Source of the DNA: Chloroflexota bacterium
GTDB taxonomy: Bacteria > Chloroflexota > Ktedonobacteria > Ktedonobacterales > Ktedonobacteraceae
Direction: 5' to 3'
Assembly: GCA_005879655.1 (NCBI GenBank)
Contig: VBJK01000132.1
Location: 1 to 11,870, forward strand
DNA length: 11,870 bases
In this document: positions 6,144 through 11,870 of the stretch, one piece after another
Position numbering within the stretch: position 1 is the first letter of the stretch
How the letters are laid out: every line of letters starts with the position of its first letter
Program-made: the position numbers and the translations under genes
The notes under the pieces: model-generated
Told to the model about the DNA's origin: nothing
Databases searched by the model: none
Seen by the model: only the letters and a program-made list of their open reading frames with translations

Positions 6144-6248
6144 GAAATTAAATGGAGCAGGGTTTTACGAATTATTTGAGACAGGTGAGTTGAAGAGGTA
6201 CAATCGCTGTGGTGAGCTGATAAGCGGTTTCTCTTTAGGGAATGTCCG

Positions 6249-6914
6249 CTATTTACGGTTTTGTCGCCTAATCAGCGTTGCAACGATCACCGCAACGAAG
6301 CCAGCTGCACAGAGAGGCAGTCCAGTAGAAGCGCTATGTGTCTGGCCCCATAGGATAACGCCCCCAATCTCCAGCACAAGACCTCCAACGAAGAGCAGGG
6401 TAATCGCCAGCGGCGAGTTATCAAATGACTTGCGAATATCCTCGCGTTTGTAAACAGGGGTGGCATCAGTACTCGTCGATGCGCCACCATCTGGGGCTGT
6501 TTCTTGAAAGGTAGCACCTGAAGTAGGAGCATATTGTGCCATGGCTGAGCGCAATGCGGCATAAAGAGCTTCTATCTTCTGGCGCGATGCGCGAATGTAA
6601 ATCTTGCGTTCGCCAGCATGTATCAGTAATTCACGAAAGAGTGGTTCATAGCTCTTCTTGCGTAATGAGATGCTGGTGATATTCAGAAGGTTTATAGCAT
6701 CTAAGAAAAGGTGCTTACGTGGGAATGTGGTAAAATAGTAGCCAAAGAGACGCTGATTGCTTAATACTACATCACAGGCGGTACTTTGCTGTCCTTGGCC
6801 GCCATCCCAGATCGCGGGTTGTGCTATGAGTGGCTGTTCGTCACTCTGTAAGTGCTTGCTTAGACCCTTCAAGCTTGTTATTATTTTTGTTGAGGTATTT
6901 GTCTGCTTAGGCAA
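6249..6914 (-). CDS. PH-like domain protein with two C-terminal membrane segments
   Basis: I do not recognise a named family for this 221-aa protein. Residues about 28-125 alternate short strands (CDVVLSNQRLFGYYF, ITSISLRKKS, RKIYIRAS) and end in a helix (KIEALYAALRSAM). That is the pattern of bacterial PH-like domains, in which LSNQRL is a common strand motif. A Ser/Thr/Ala/Pro-rich linker (about 128-155) leads to two hydrophobic segments at about 168-190 and 197-215, then a basic tail RRQNRK. It is probably membrane-anchored with the PH-like domain in the cytoplasm. The start is a TTG with no strong ribosome-binding site. A 10-codon ATG frame from 6939 overlaps it out of frame, so the start is doubtful. 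It is convergent with the P450 and divergent from cydA, so no operon partner hints at its role. Confidence 0.7.
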   Translation of the reverse strand: MPKQTNTSTKIITSLKGLSKHLQSDEQPLIAQPAIWDGGQGQQSTACDVVLSNQRLFGYYFTTFPRKHLFLDAINLLNITSISLRKKSYEPLFRELLIHAGERKIYIRASRQKIEALYAALRSAMAQYAPTSGATFQETAPDGGASTSTDATPVYKREDIRKSFDNSPLAITLLFVGGLVLEIGGVILWGQTHSASTGLPLCAAGFVAVIVATLIRRQNRK

Positions 6915-6950
6915 TGTTGCTGAGCACTCTTTCTGTCATGTCTTGAGAGG

Positions 6951-6959
6951 ATTATAGCA
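6951..6959 (-). promoter_or_regulatory. Extended -10 promoter of the PH-like gene
   Basis: On the minus strand TGCTATAAT combines a perfect -10 box with the upstream TG of extended -10 promoters. No convincing -35 box is present. Transcription would start near 6944, about 30 nt before the TTG start. Confidence 0.45.
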
Positions 6960-7192
6960 TAGTTTGTAGGCAATCAGCGCGTGTAAAGAAAAATTGCAAA
7001 AAAATACTGTCTGAACGGTAAGGTCTGCCGCTTACCAGCTAGTGATAAGAGATGTAATACGCTCAATATTATATAAAGTATAATATTTGTTTCTACGGGG
7101 TTGTCGTAAAGCGATGTAGCTAGCTTTATTCTCTTAAGGTGTGTACCGTAGTGGTAATAGCGATGAGGGCGATGTAATCAGCTCCGATCAGC

Positions 7193-7221
7193 TTGCCGCC
7201 TGTAAATAGACTACATACAAT
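7193..7221 (+). promoter_or_regulatory. Promoter of cydAB
   Basis: TTGCCG (7193-7198) and TACAAT (7216-7221) are spaced by 17 nt, with transcription predicted near 7228 and a leader of about 60 nt. The -35 box matches 4 of 6 positions and the -10 box 5 of 6. AAAGGGG (7275-7281) is the ribosome-binding site of cydA. Confidence 0.5.
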
Positions 7222-7286
7222 AGATGGAGAGTAACTTGCCGATAGAGCTGTACCAAAAAGATATGTAAAATTACAAAGGGGTTGAT

Positions 7287-8633
7287 ATGTCTAATTTATT
7301 GGCGGCGCGTGCCCAGATGGGGACTTCGCTTGCGTTCCATATCATCTTCTCTGTATTAGGTGTAGGAATACCATTGCTCCTTTGTGTGGCGGAGGGGCTT
7401 GCACTTAAAACAAAGAATCCTGTATGGATGATGTTAACACGCCGTTGGGCAAAGGCCGCGGCCATTCTGTTTGCGATTGGTGCTGTTTCGGGCACTATTC
7501 TTTCCTTTGAAATTGGTTTATTGTGGCCGACCTACTCGAAGTTTGCTGGCCAGGTGGTAGGTTTGCCTTTTTTGATGGAAGGCTTTGCCTTTTTTACTGA
7601 AGCTATCTTTCTTGGCCTGTACCTGTATGGCTGGAGTCGTCTCTCGCCACGGGCGCACTGGCTGTGTTCGTTTCCGATCTGGATTAGTGGATTGGCTTCG
7701 GCCTGGTTTATTGTGAGCGCGAACTCGTGGATGAATACACCAGCGGGCTTCGTGATCAAAAATGGCCGCGTCGTAGATATTAATCCCTTACAGGCGATGT
7801 TCAATCCCAGTACGCCGTATGAGACCATTCATATGATGCTGGCCTGCTATGTGGCAACTGGTTTTGCCGTTGCAGGGGTCTATGCGCTAGCGATTTTACG
7901 GGGCAAGCAAGGCGAGTATTATCGCAAGGGATTGTTATTGGGCATGCTGATGGCAGTCATTGCCACTCCGCTTCAGATCGTCAGTGGCGATTTTAATGCG
8001 CGCTTTCTGGCAGATTATCAGCCGGTGAAGTTTGCGGCGATGGAAGCAGTATTTCGTACCGAGCGCGGTGCCCCAATCACGATTGCTGGTCTGGTCGATC
8101 AAAATACCGGACAAGTGCGTTATGCTATAGAGATTCCCAAAGGTTTGAGTATTCTTGCGTATAGTGATCCCAATGCGACGATCAAGGGGCTGGATCAGGT
8201 TTCGCGGGGCTTCTGGCCAAATGTAGCGCTTGTGCATATGTCTTTTGATGGCATGGTGGCTAGTGGTTTCTTTGTGTTGTTTGTGGGTATTGTCTTCTGG
8301 ATCTTCTATTGGATGAAAAAGAAGGCAGTGCCAGAGAACAGGCTGCTGCTATGGGGCGTTGTGCTGTCTGGTCCTTTGTCATTCCTGGCCATTGAGCTAG
8401 GCTGGATGGTGACAGAGCTGGGGCGGCAACCCTGGGTCATCTATGGCTACCTGCTGACAAGAGATGCCGCTACTACGGCTCCCTGGTTAAATATTAGCTT
8501 CTTGATCTTCGTGCTCATTTATGTCCTGTTGGCCGCTGCATTAGTCTGGCTCTTGCTGCGCGTGGCTCGTTCGCCTTTGCCCAAGGTTGAAGAGGTCGGG
8601 CAGCTGCAAGAGGCAGAGGAAGTGGGAGTGTAA
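7287..8633 (+). CDS. cydA: Cytochrome bd quinol oxidase, subunit I
   Basis: This is the haem-bearing subunit of the membrane cytochrome bd oxidase, which oxidises quinol and reduces O2 to water with high oxygen affinity. The 448-aa protein has the expected multi-helix pattern. Visible key residues are His18 (equivalent to the high-spin haem b ligand), Glu98 and Glu105 in LMEGFAFFTE, His182 (haem b558 ligand) and Met374 in GWMVTELGRQPW (the other b558 ligand). The quinol-site motif KFAAMEA has K248 and E253. The loop after it is short, placing the protein in the short Q-loop class. The ATG has AAAGGGG five nt upstream. cydB follows after a single base, so the two are co-transcribed and probably translationally coupled. 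No cydDC or small CydX-type gene is visible in the window. Confidence 0.97.
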   Translation: MSNLLAARAQMGTSLAFHIIFSVLGVGIPLLLCVAEGLALKTKNPVWMMLTRRWAKAAAILFAIGAVSGTILSFEIGLLWPTYSKFAGQVVGLPFLMEGFAFFTEAIFLGLYLYGWSRLSPRAHWLCSFPIWISGLASAWFIVSANSWMNTPAGFVIKNGRVVDINPLQAMFNPSTPYETIHMMLACYVATGFAVAGVYALAILRGKQGEYYRKGLLLGMLMAVIATPLQIVSGDFNARFLADYQPVKFAAMEAVFRTERGAPITIAGLVDQNTGQVRYAIEIPKGLSILAYSDPNATIKGLDQVSRGFWPNVALVHMSFDGMVASGFFVLFVGIVFWIFYWMKKKAVPENRLLLWGVVLSGPLSFLAIELGWMVTELGRQPWVIYGYLLTRDAATTAPWLNISFLIFVLIYVLLAAALVWLLLRVARSPLPKVEEVGQLQEAEEVGV

Positions 8634-8634
8634 A

Positions 8635-9708
8635 ATGAATGTTGCTTTGTTCGCACTGGTCATTCTATGGTGGGGCTTAATCGCCTATGCTGTGCTGGGT
8701 GGGGCAGACTTTGGGGCAGGCATCTGGGATCTGTTCGTTGGCCGCGAAGCCGAGCGGCAGCGTAGCTTTATTAATCATGCCCTGGGGCCGGTATGGGAGG
8801 CAAACCATACCTGGCTCATCTTTTCGATTGTGGGCGTGTTTAATGTCTTCCCTGCTGCCTTTGCCTTGCTTTCCATTGCCTTGTTTGTTCCTTTTACGCT
8901 TGCTTTGATTGGTGTTGTGCTGCGAGGTGCGGCCTTCATCTTTCGCTACTATGCACCCAGGGCGGGAGGCAATTTTGCGCGTTGGTGGGGGCGTGTCTTC
9001 AGTATATCCAGTATCCTGACACCGTTCTTTCTAGGGGCGTCCGCCGCTGCGGTTGCCAGTGGCAAGTTGCTTAGACCTGATGGAATTGCTGATGCTACTT
9101 ATATAGTCTCTTGGACTTCACCGTTTGCCATTACTATCGGTGCGATGGCGGTTGCTCTGTGTGCGACCCTATCGGCTGTCTATCTGGTAGTGGAGGCGAA
9201 CCAGGCTCATGAGCAGTTATTGACTGAGTCGTATCGCAGGAAGGCGCTGTGGGCGGGAGCCGTCACTGCTGTGCTGGGTGCATTAGGTCTGGGATTATCA
9301 GTATCGGAAGCTCCTCTGCTATGGAGTGGTATGGTGGCGCGTGCTGTTCCTGTAGTTGTTGCTACGATGCTCATCGGATTAGCCACGGCTACTACGCTAT
9401 ACATCAAGCGTTATCGTATCGCGCGTCTCTTGATCATTAGCGAGACGGCTTTCTTATTGGGTTCGTGGGGTTTGTCTCAGTATCCCTATATTATCCCGCC
9501 ACAGGCTACGATCGCTAATTCAGCGAATGAACCAAGTGTTATTCTCATGTTGTTGATTACGATTGCTTGTGGTCTGGCGATCTTGCTCCCTTCGCTCTAT
9601 TACCTGTTCTCGGTCTTTAAGCTCCCTTATCCTGTACCTGGTCTGAGAAAGTCAGTGGAGCGGGAGAGAGAGGCTCAACAGAATGATAGTGTACAACAGC
9701 CTTTGTAG
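8635..9708 (+). CDS. cydB: Cytochrome bd quinol oxidase, subunit II
   Basis: This is the second integral-membrane subunit of cytochrome bd, which packs against CydA and stabilises the haems. The 357-aa protein begins in a first membrane helix and carries the family motifs GGADFGAGIWDL (22-33, with Asp25) and GPVWEANHTWLIF (51-63), followed by about seven more hydrophobic segments and a charged cytoplasmic tail. I chose the ATG at 8635, one base after the cydA stop. GGGAG lies 7 nt upstream, and homologues start directly with this first helix. An in-frame earlier start at 8587 would overlap cydA and add a charged 16-residue stretch. A strong terminator follows at 9725-9768. Its length is typical of CydB. 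Confidence 0.97.
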   Translation: MNVALFALVILWWGLIAYAVLGGADFGAGIWDLFVGREAERQRSFINHALGPVWEANHTWLIFSIVGVFNVFPAAFALLSIALFVPFTLALIGVVLRGAAFIFRYYAPRAGGNFARWWGRVFSISSILTPFFLGASAAAVASGKLLRPDGIADATYIVSWTSPFAITIGAMAVALCATLSAVYLVVEANQAHEQLLTESYRRKALWAGAVTAVLGALGLGLSVSEAPLLWSGMVARAVPVVVATMLIGLATATTLYIKRYRIARLLIISETAFLLGSWGLSQYPYIIPPQATIANSANEPSVILMLLITIACGLAILLPSLYYLFSVFKLPYPVPGLRKSVEREREAQQNDSVQQPL

Positions 9709-9724
9709 TAGAATATATGGTACT

Positions 9725-9768
9725 GTGGCCTCGGATGATGTTTTGTGAGGCCACTGTGCTTATTTTTT
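9725..9768 (+). terminator. Rho-independent terminator after cydB
   Basis: GTGGCCTC and GAGGCCAC form a perfect 8-bp stem around a 14-nt loop, extendable past one T-T mismatch. A six-T run follows a few bases later at 9763-9768. It closes cydAB and separates it from the DUF202 gene that starts 18 nt further on. Confidence 0.75.
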
Positions 9769-9785
9769 AGCAGAGGCCGTTGAGT

Positions 9786-10220
9786 ATGTCTCAGCAGAAA
9801 GAACCTGTCGGGAGCACGGTTGAGCAGGGGAATACCGTCTCTCAGCCTCCCAAAAAGAAATTGACCAGCAAAAGAGTCACCGATCATCTAGCGAATGAGC
9901 GAACGTTTTTAGCCTGGATGCGTACAGGGCTAGCGACGATTACCTTCGGTTTTGTGATTGAACGCTTCGCTTTGTTGGTCCGTGAGCTTGGCTTGAAGGG
10001 GCGCTTCGTTCTTTCCCTGCATGCTTCGTCATTGGTAGGGATTGGTCTGACGGGGCTTGGTATTGTGATGATGGTTGCTGCGCTGTTGAATTTTTTGCAG
10101 ATACGACGCGCTATTGATAGGGAGGAGTTTCAACCGCGCATTGGTTTTGCGATTGTCCTTACAGCTGTGGCGACGCTGATTGGCGTGATCCTGGTTGTCT
10201 ATCTGCTATCCACGCAGTAG
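9786..10220 (+). CDS. DUF202 (YidH-like) small membrane protein
   Basis: This 144-aa protein belongs to the DUF202/YidH family, whose biochemical role is not established. The hallmark is HLANERTFLAWMRTGLA (34-50), which leads into the first membrane helix. Further hydrophobic segments run at about 82-104 and 120-141, so there are three in total after a polar, Lys-rich N-terminus. The ATG at 9786 is chosen because AGAGG lies 9 nt upstream; a TTG six bases earlier is in frame but too close to it. The gene stands after the cydB terminator and so probably has its own promoter or depends on readthrough. It is convergent with the release-factor-like gene. Co-location with cydAB does not prove a link to the oxidase. 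Confidence 0.9.
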   Translation: MSQQKEPVGSTVEQGNTVSQPPKKKLTSKRVTDHLANERTFLAWMRTGLATITFGFVIERFALLVRELGLKGRFVLSLHASSLVGIGLTGLGIVMMVAALLNFLQIRRAIDREEFQPRIGFAIVLTAVATLIGVILVVYLLSTQ

Positions 10221-10227
10221 CCAGGCT

Positions 10228-10253
10228 GCTCTACTCGTTGGTGGGAGTAGAGC
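10228..10253. terminator. Shared hairpin between two convergent genes
   Basis: GCTCTACTC and GAGTAGAGC form a perfect 9-bp stem with an 8-nt loop. It lies 7 nt after the DUF202 stop and overlaps the end of the convergent release-factor-like gene, including its TAG. There is no T-run on either side, so it is a possible bidirectional transcript end or 3' stabiliser, not a classic terminator. Confidence 0.4.
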
Positions 10254-10578
10254 GTAAACGTTTTGTCTGGCTGGTACGCTGTTTGAGGGCAAGACGGCGT
10301 AGACGGCTAGTGGTAGTTGGACGTGTAGCTTTGCGTGGTGGTGCGACATATTGTAGTGTCTTCAGGCGTGTTGCCATACGCTCAAAGGCAGCCTCACGGT
10401 TGGCGTATTGCGAACGTCGCTCTGTCGCTGTGACGGTGATGCCGCTAGGACGATGCGTCAAGCGTACGGCTGTCTCTACCTTATTGCGATGCTGTCCTCC
10501 GGGGCCGCTGGCAATGAAAAATTCCAGGTCACAGTCTCGTTCTAGTGCTTCGCGGTCAGTTGGATATATTTCGTGCAT
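10231..10578 (-). CDS. Short GGQ-domain release-factor-like protein
   Basis: This is a 115-aa protein made of a single class-I release-factor catalytic (RF-1) domain. GPGGQHRNK at 25-33 carries the GGQ that triggers peptidyl-tRNA hydrolysis on the ribosome, followed by VRLTHRPSGITVTATERRSQYANR, cut here at recognisable family positions. No codon-recognition domain is present. The C-terminal tail from about 82 is rich in Lys and Arg (KATRPTTTSRLRRLALKQR), as in ArfB/ICT1-type rescue factors, which use a basic tail to sense an empty mRNA channel. That points to rescue of stalled ribosomes, though stand-alone GGQ proteins of this size are not all characterised. The ATG at 10578 has GGAAGGA just upstream. 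It is transcribed alone, convergent with the DUF202 gene. Confidence 0.87.
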   Translation of the reverse strand: MHEIYPTDREALERDCDLEFFIASGPGGQHRNKVETAVRLTHRPSGITVTATERRSQYANREAAFERMATRLKTLQYVAPPRKATRPTTTSRLRRLALKQRTSQTKRLRSTPTNE

Positions 10579-10682
10579 AGTTCCTTCCTGAATAGTAGTT
10601 ATGTGGTACTGTCTGCATAAAGCAATATATTACCATAATAACATGCCAGTCAGGCTACATAACCTCATCAGTTAAAGATCCG

Positions 10683-11870
10683 TTACTGTTCCTCGCCAAG
10701 CACCCGAATTTCTTCCAGAAGTTGTTCTATCTGTTGTTCTGCCTGCTCACGAGCCTCTTGAGTTGCTTTGAGTAGCGCATCGATACGCTGATATTCTGCG
10801 AGCAGGACGGCAGAAATTTCGCTTAGGCGCTCATGAGCAGACTGCAGGCTGCTGTACTTCTGCGCCAGGTGTGAGATTGCCAGCTGTTGTTCCTGAAGCA
10901 AGGCCGTCTGCTGAGACTGGATTTTCTTTAGCACGGTCAACTCGGTCGTATCACATATGTAGAGCACTACCTGAGGTGGTTTTTCGATCTGTGTCGGCAT
11001 TAAGCTAATTGTGAATGAGAGGACACGTCCATTTCCGCCTCCTGAGACTGTTAGTTCGACCTCTGGAAGTGTTTGGCTTGTCCCTTCCCTAAGGACTTGG
11101 TCAAGAGCGGTTCGGACTTGGGTGTAGGGCAGACCTGGTACCACATGGAATAAATCTTTATGCTTTTCGTCGTGAATCAGCGGGGTAAGCAATTTGTCCG
11201 CCGTCCGATTGCTTGTGAGAATCTGGTAGCGGTGGTCGATGATCACAATCCCTGTCGGGGCGAGATGAAAGACCACGTCCAGCGAGCTACGGACTGAGGA
11301 GAGAGCTGATCGGTCTTCACATGATAGCGGCTCCAGAGATTTTGTTCCCTGTGGGAAGGGTATGCTTAGCAAGTCTTGCATCGTCTCGATGAGTGACTCC
11401 TTTCTCTCAAGCTTTTGAACTGGTGGGGTGGAAGAAACCTGATCAGCCGCCTCTGGCTTGACCTGCTGGTAGATTGGGACTCCTTCTCCCATTTGCTGAT
11501 ACGGAAAACCAGCCAATAGGGGGGCATCCGCTCGTGGAAACACCAGATAGCCGCCCGGCTTCAGTGATCTGCTCATCTGCTCAAGCACATGTTGCTGGCG
11601 TGAAACTGAGGCTTTGAGCAGAGACTGCCGATAGAGCAGCAGATCCAGGCGGACAAAGCATAGATCATGCCAGAAATTATGTTTGCCAAAGAAGATCAGG
11701 TTTTTGAGGAGGGGACTCAGTTGGTAGCCGTGTTCAGTTTGTTCAAAGAAGCGCAGGGGATCAAGGTCTCTAAAATAGTCAAGAAACGCCGAGGTATAGG
11801 TGTTGCGACGAGCGAGAGCGAGTGTTGTCTCCTGCGAATCAGTGGCGAAGATCTTGATGCGCCAGCGCGA
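10683..11870 (-). CDS. CheR-like / PAS / coiled-coil protein, 5' end outside window
   Basis: The frame is open from the window end to TAA at 10683, giving 395 visible residues. The first internal start codon at 11588 is not the real start, because homology continues upstream of it. Visible residues 1-120 match the C-terminal half of a CheR methyltransferase domain: IKIFATDSQETTLALARRNTY (shown in part: IFATD at 7-11), RFFEQTEHGY, FGKHNFWHDL, RLDLLLYRQSLL and LKPGG at 103-107. The usual FCRN-type motif is degenerate (YRQS), so methylation activity is doubtful. A linker follows, then a PAS domain at about 197-314 (LAPTGIVIIDHRYQILTSN) and a Gln/Glu-rich coiled coil at about 309-394. No kinase or output domain follows. 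It resembles CheB/CheR-PAS sensory fusions; a CheB part may lie upstream. Confidence 0.82.
   Translation of the reverse strand, partial: SRWRIKIFATDSQETTLALARRNTYTSAFLDYFRDLDPLRFFEQTEHGYQLSPLLKNLIFFGKHNFWHDLCFVRLDLLLYRQSLLKASVSRQQHVLEQMSRSLKPGGYLVFPRADAPLLAGFPYQQMGEGVPIYQQVKPEAADQVSSTPPVQKLERKESLIETMQDLLSIPFPQGTKSLEPLSCEDRSALSSVRSSLDVVFHLAPTGIVIIDHRYQILTSNRTADKLLTPLIHDEKHKDLFHVVPGLPYTQVRTALDQVLREGTSQTLPEVELTVSGGGNGRVLSFTISLMPTQIEKPPQVVLYICDTTELTVLKKIQSQQTALLQEQQLAISHLAQKYSSLQSAHERLSEISAVLLAEYQRIDALLKATQEAREQAEQQIEQLLEEIRVLGEEQ

Larger units (their letters stand above)
6915..7286. other. Divergent intergenic region before cydA
   Basis: This 372-bp non-coding region holds an extended -10 promoter towards the PH-like gene and a cydA promoter, listed separately. 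It also contains a 6-bp inverted repeat, GGTAAG-N8-CTTACC (7017-7036), and an AT-rich tract with TATAAT at 7079-7084 that lacks a good -35 box. The inverted repeat is a possible regulator site for an oxygen- or redox-responsive gene such as cydA; that is a guess. No gene is seen. Confidence 0.6.

Noticed and set aside
6223..6250. Inverted repeat AGCGG...CCGCT as a terminator for the P450
   Set aside because: Only 5 bp pair across an 18-nt loop, there is no T-run, and it overlaps the end of the convergent gene.
7041..7084. TATAAT at 7079-7084 as the cydA promoter
   Set aside because: There is no acceptable -35 box at 16-18 nt, and it lies over 200 nt from the gene. The TTGCCG/TACAAT pair closer to cydA is better.
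8587..8634. Earlier start for cydB overlapping the cydA end
   Set aside because: It would add a charged, unconserved 16-residue extension. The ATG at 8635 has GGGAG seven nt upstream and begins at the first membrane helix, as in homologues.
10238..10591. Plus-strand ORF antisense to the release-factor-like gene
   Set aside because: It is Arg/Val-rich as expected of a shadow frame, while the opposite strand encodes a recognisable GGQ domain with a good ribosome-binding site.
1..11870. tRNA, rRNA or insertion sequences
   Set aside because: I saw no transposase-like protein, no terminal inverted repeats around any gene, and no tRNA or rRNA signature on reading. A dedicated covariance search was not possible.

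Overview
The window looks like chromosomal DNA from an aerobic bacterium of intermediate GC content. My best guess is a member of the Chloroflexota, class Ktedonobacteria. That rests on the general style of the proteins (EtfBA, short-Q-loop cytochrome bd, CheR-PAS fusion) and the presence of a RiPP locus. It is an inference from protein style, not a measured placement.

Layout from left to right. (1) Positions 47-2078, minus strand: an electron-transfer-flavoprotein operon, etfB then etfA, with a clear sigma-70-type promoter, a hairpin in the 5' leader and a terminator hairpin just after etfA. (2) Positions 2258-6143: an apparent lasso-peptide locus. On the minus strand are a 67-residue precursor carrying the leader signature YxxPxVxxxG and a 622-residue asparagine-synthase-like lasso cyclase. 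Facing away on the plus strand is a cytochrome P450. The 389-bp space between them holds one good promoter in each direction, and a 14-bp palindrome overlaps the -10 box of the precursor promoter. No RRE protein (B1) or leader peptidase (B2) is encoded anywhere in the window. (3) Positions 6249-6914, minus strand: an uncharacterised PH-like protein with two C-terminal membrane segments. (4) Positions 7193-9768, plus strand: cydA-cydB, the two subunits of a cytochrome bd quinol oxidase, ending in a strong terminator. (5) Positions 9786-10220, plus strand: a DUF202 (YidH-like) small membrane protein, convergent with a 115-residue GGQ release-factor-like protein at 10231-10578. (6) Positions 10683-11870, minus strand: the 3' part of a CheR-like/PAS/coiled-coil protein whose start lies outside the window.

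The etf and cyd genes are ordinary respiratory functions: ETF carries electrons from dehydrogenases towards the quinone pool, and cytochrome bd oxidises quinol with oxygen. The unusual part is the precursor-cyclase-P450 locus. The precursor lacks the usual threonine two residues before the core and has a Trp/His-rich C-terminus. The cyclase keeps its ATP-binding motifs. The P450 keeps its haem cysteine and ExxR motif but has isoleucine where the I-helix acid is normally found. The precursor and cyclase lie in the same reading frame, separated by one TAA and a structured G/C-run spacer. This suggests an unusual, possibly oxidatively tailored lasso-type RiPP whose leader-processing proteins must be encoded elsewhere.
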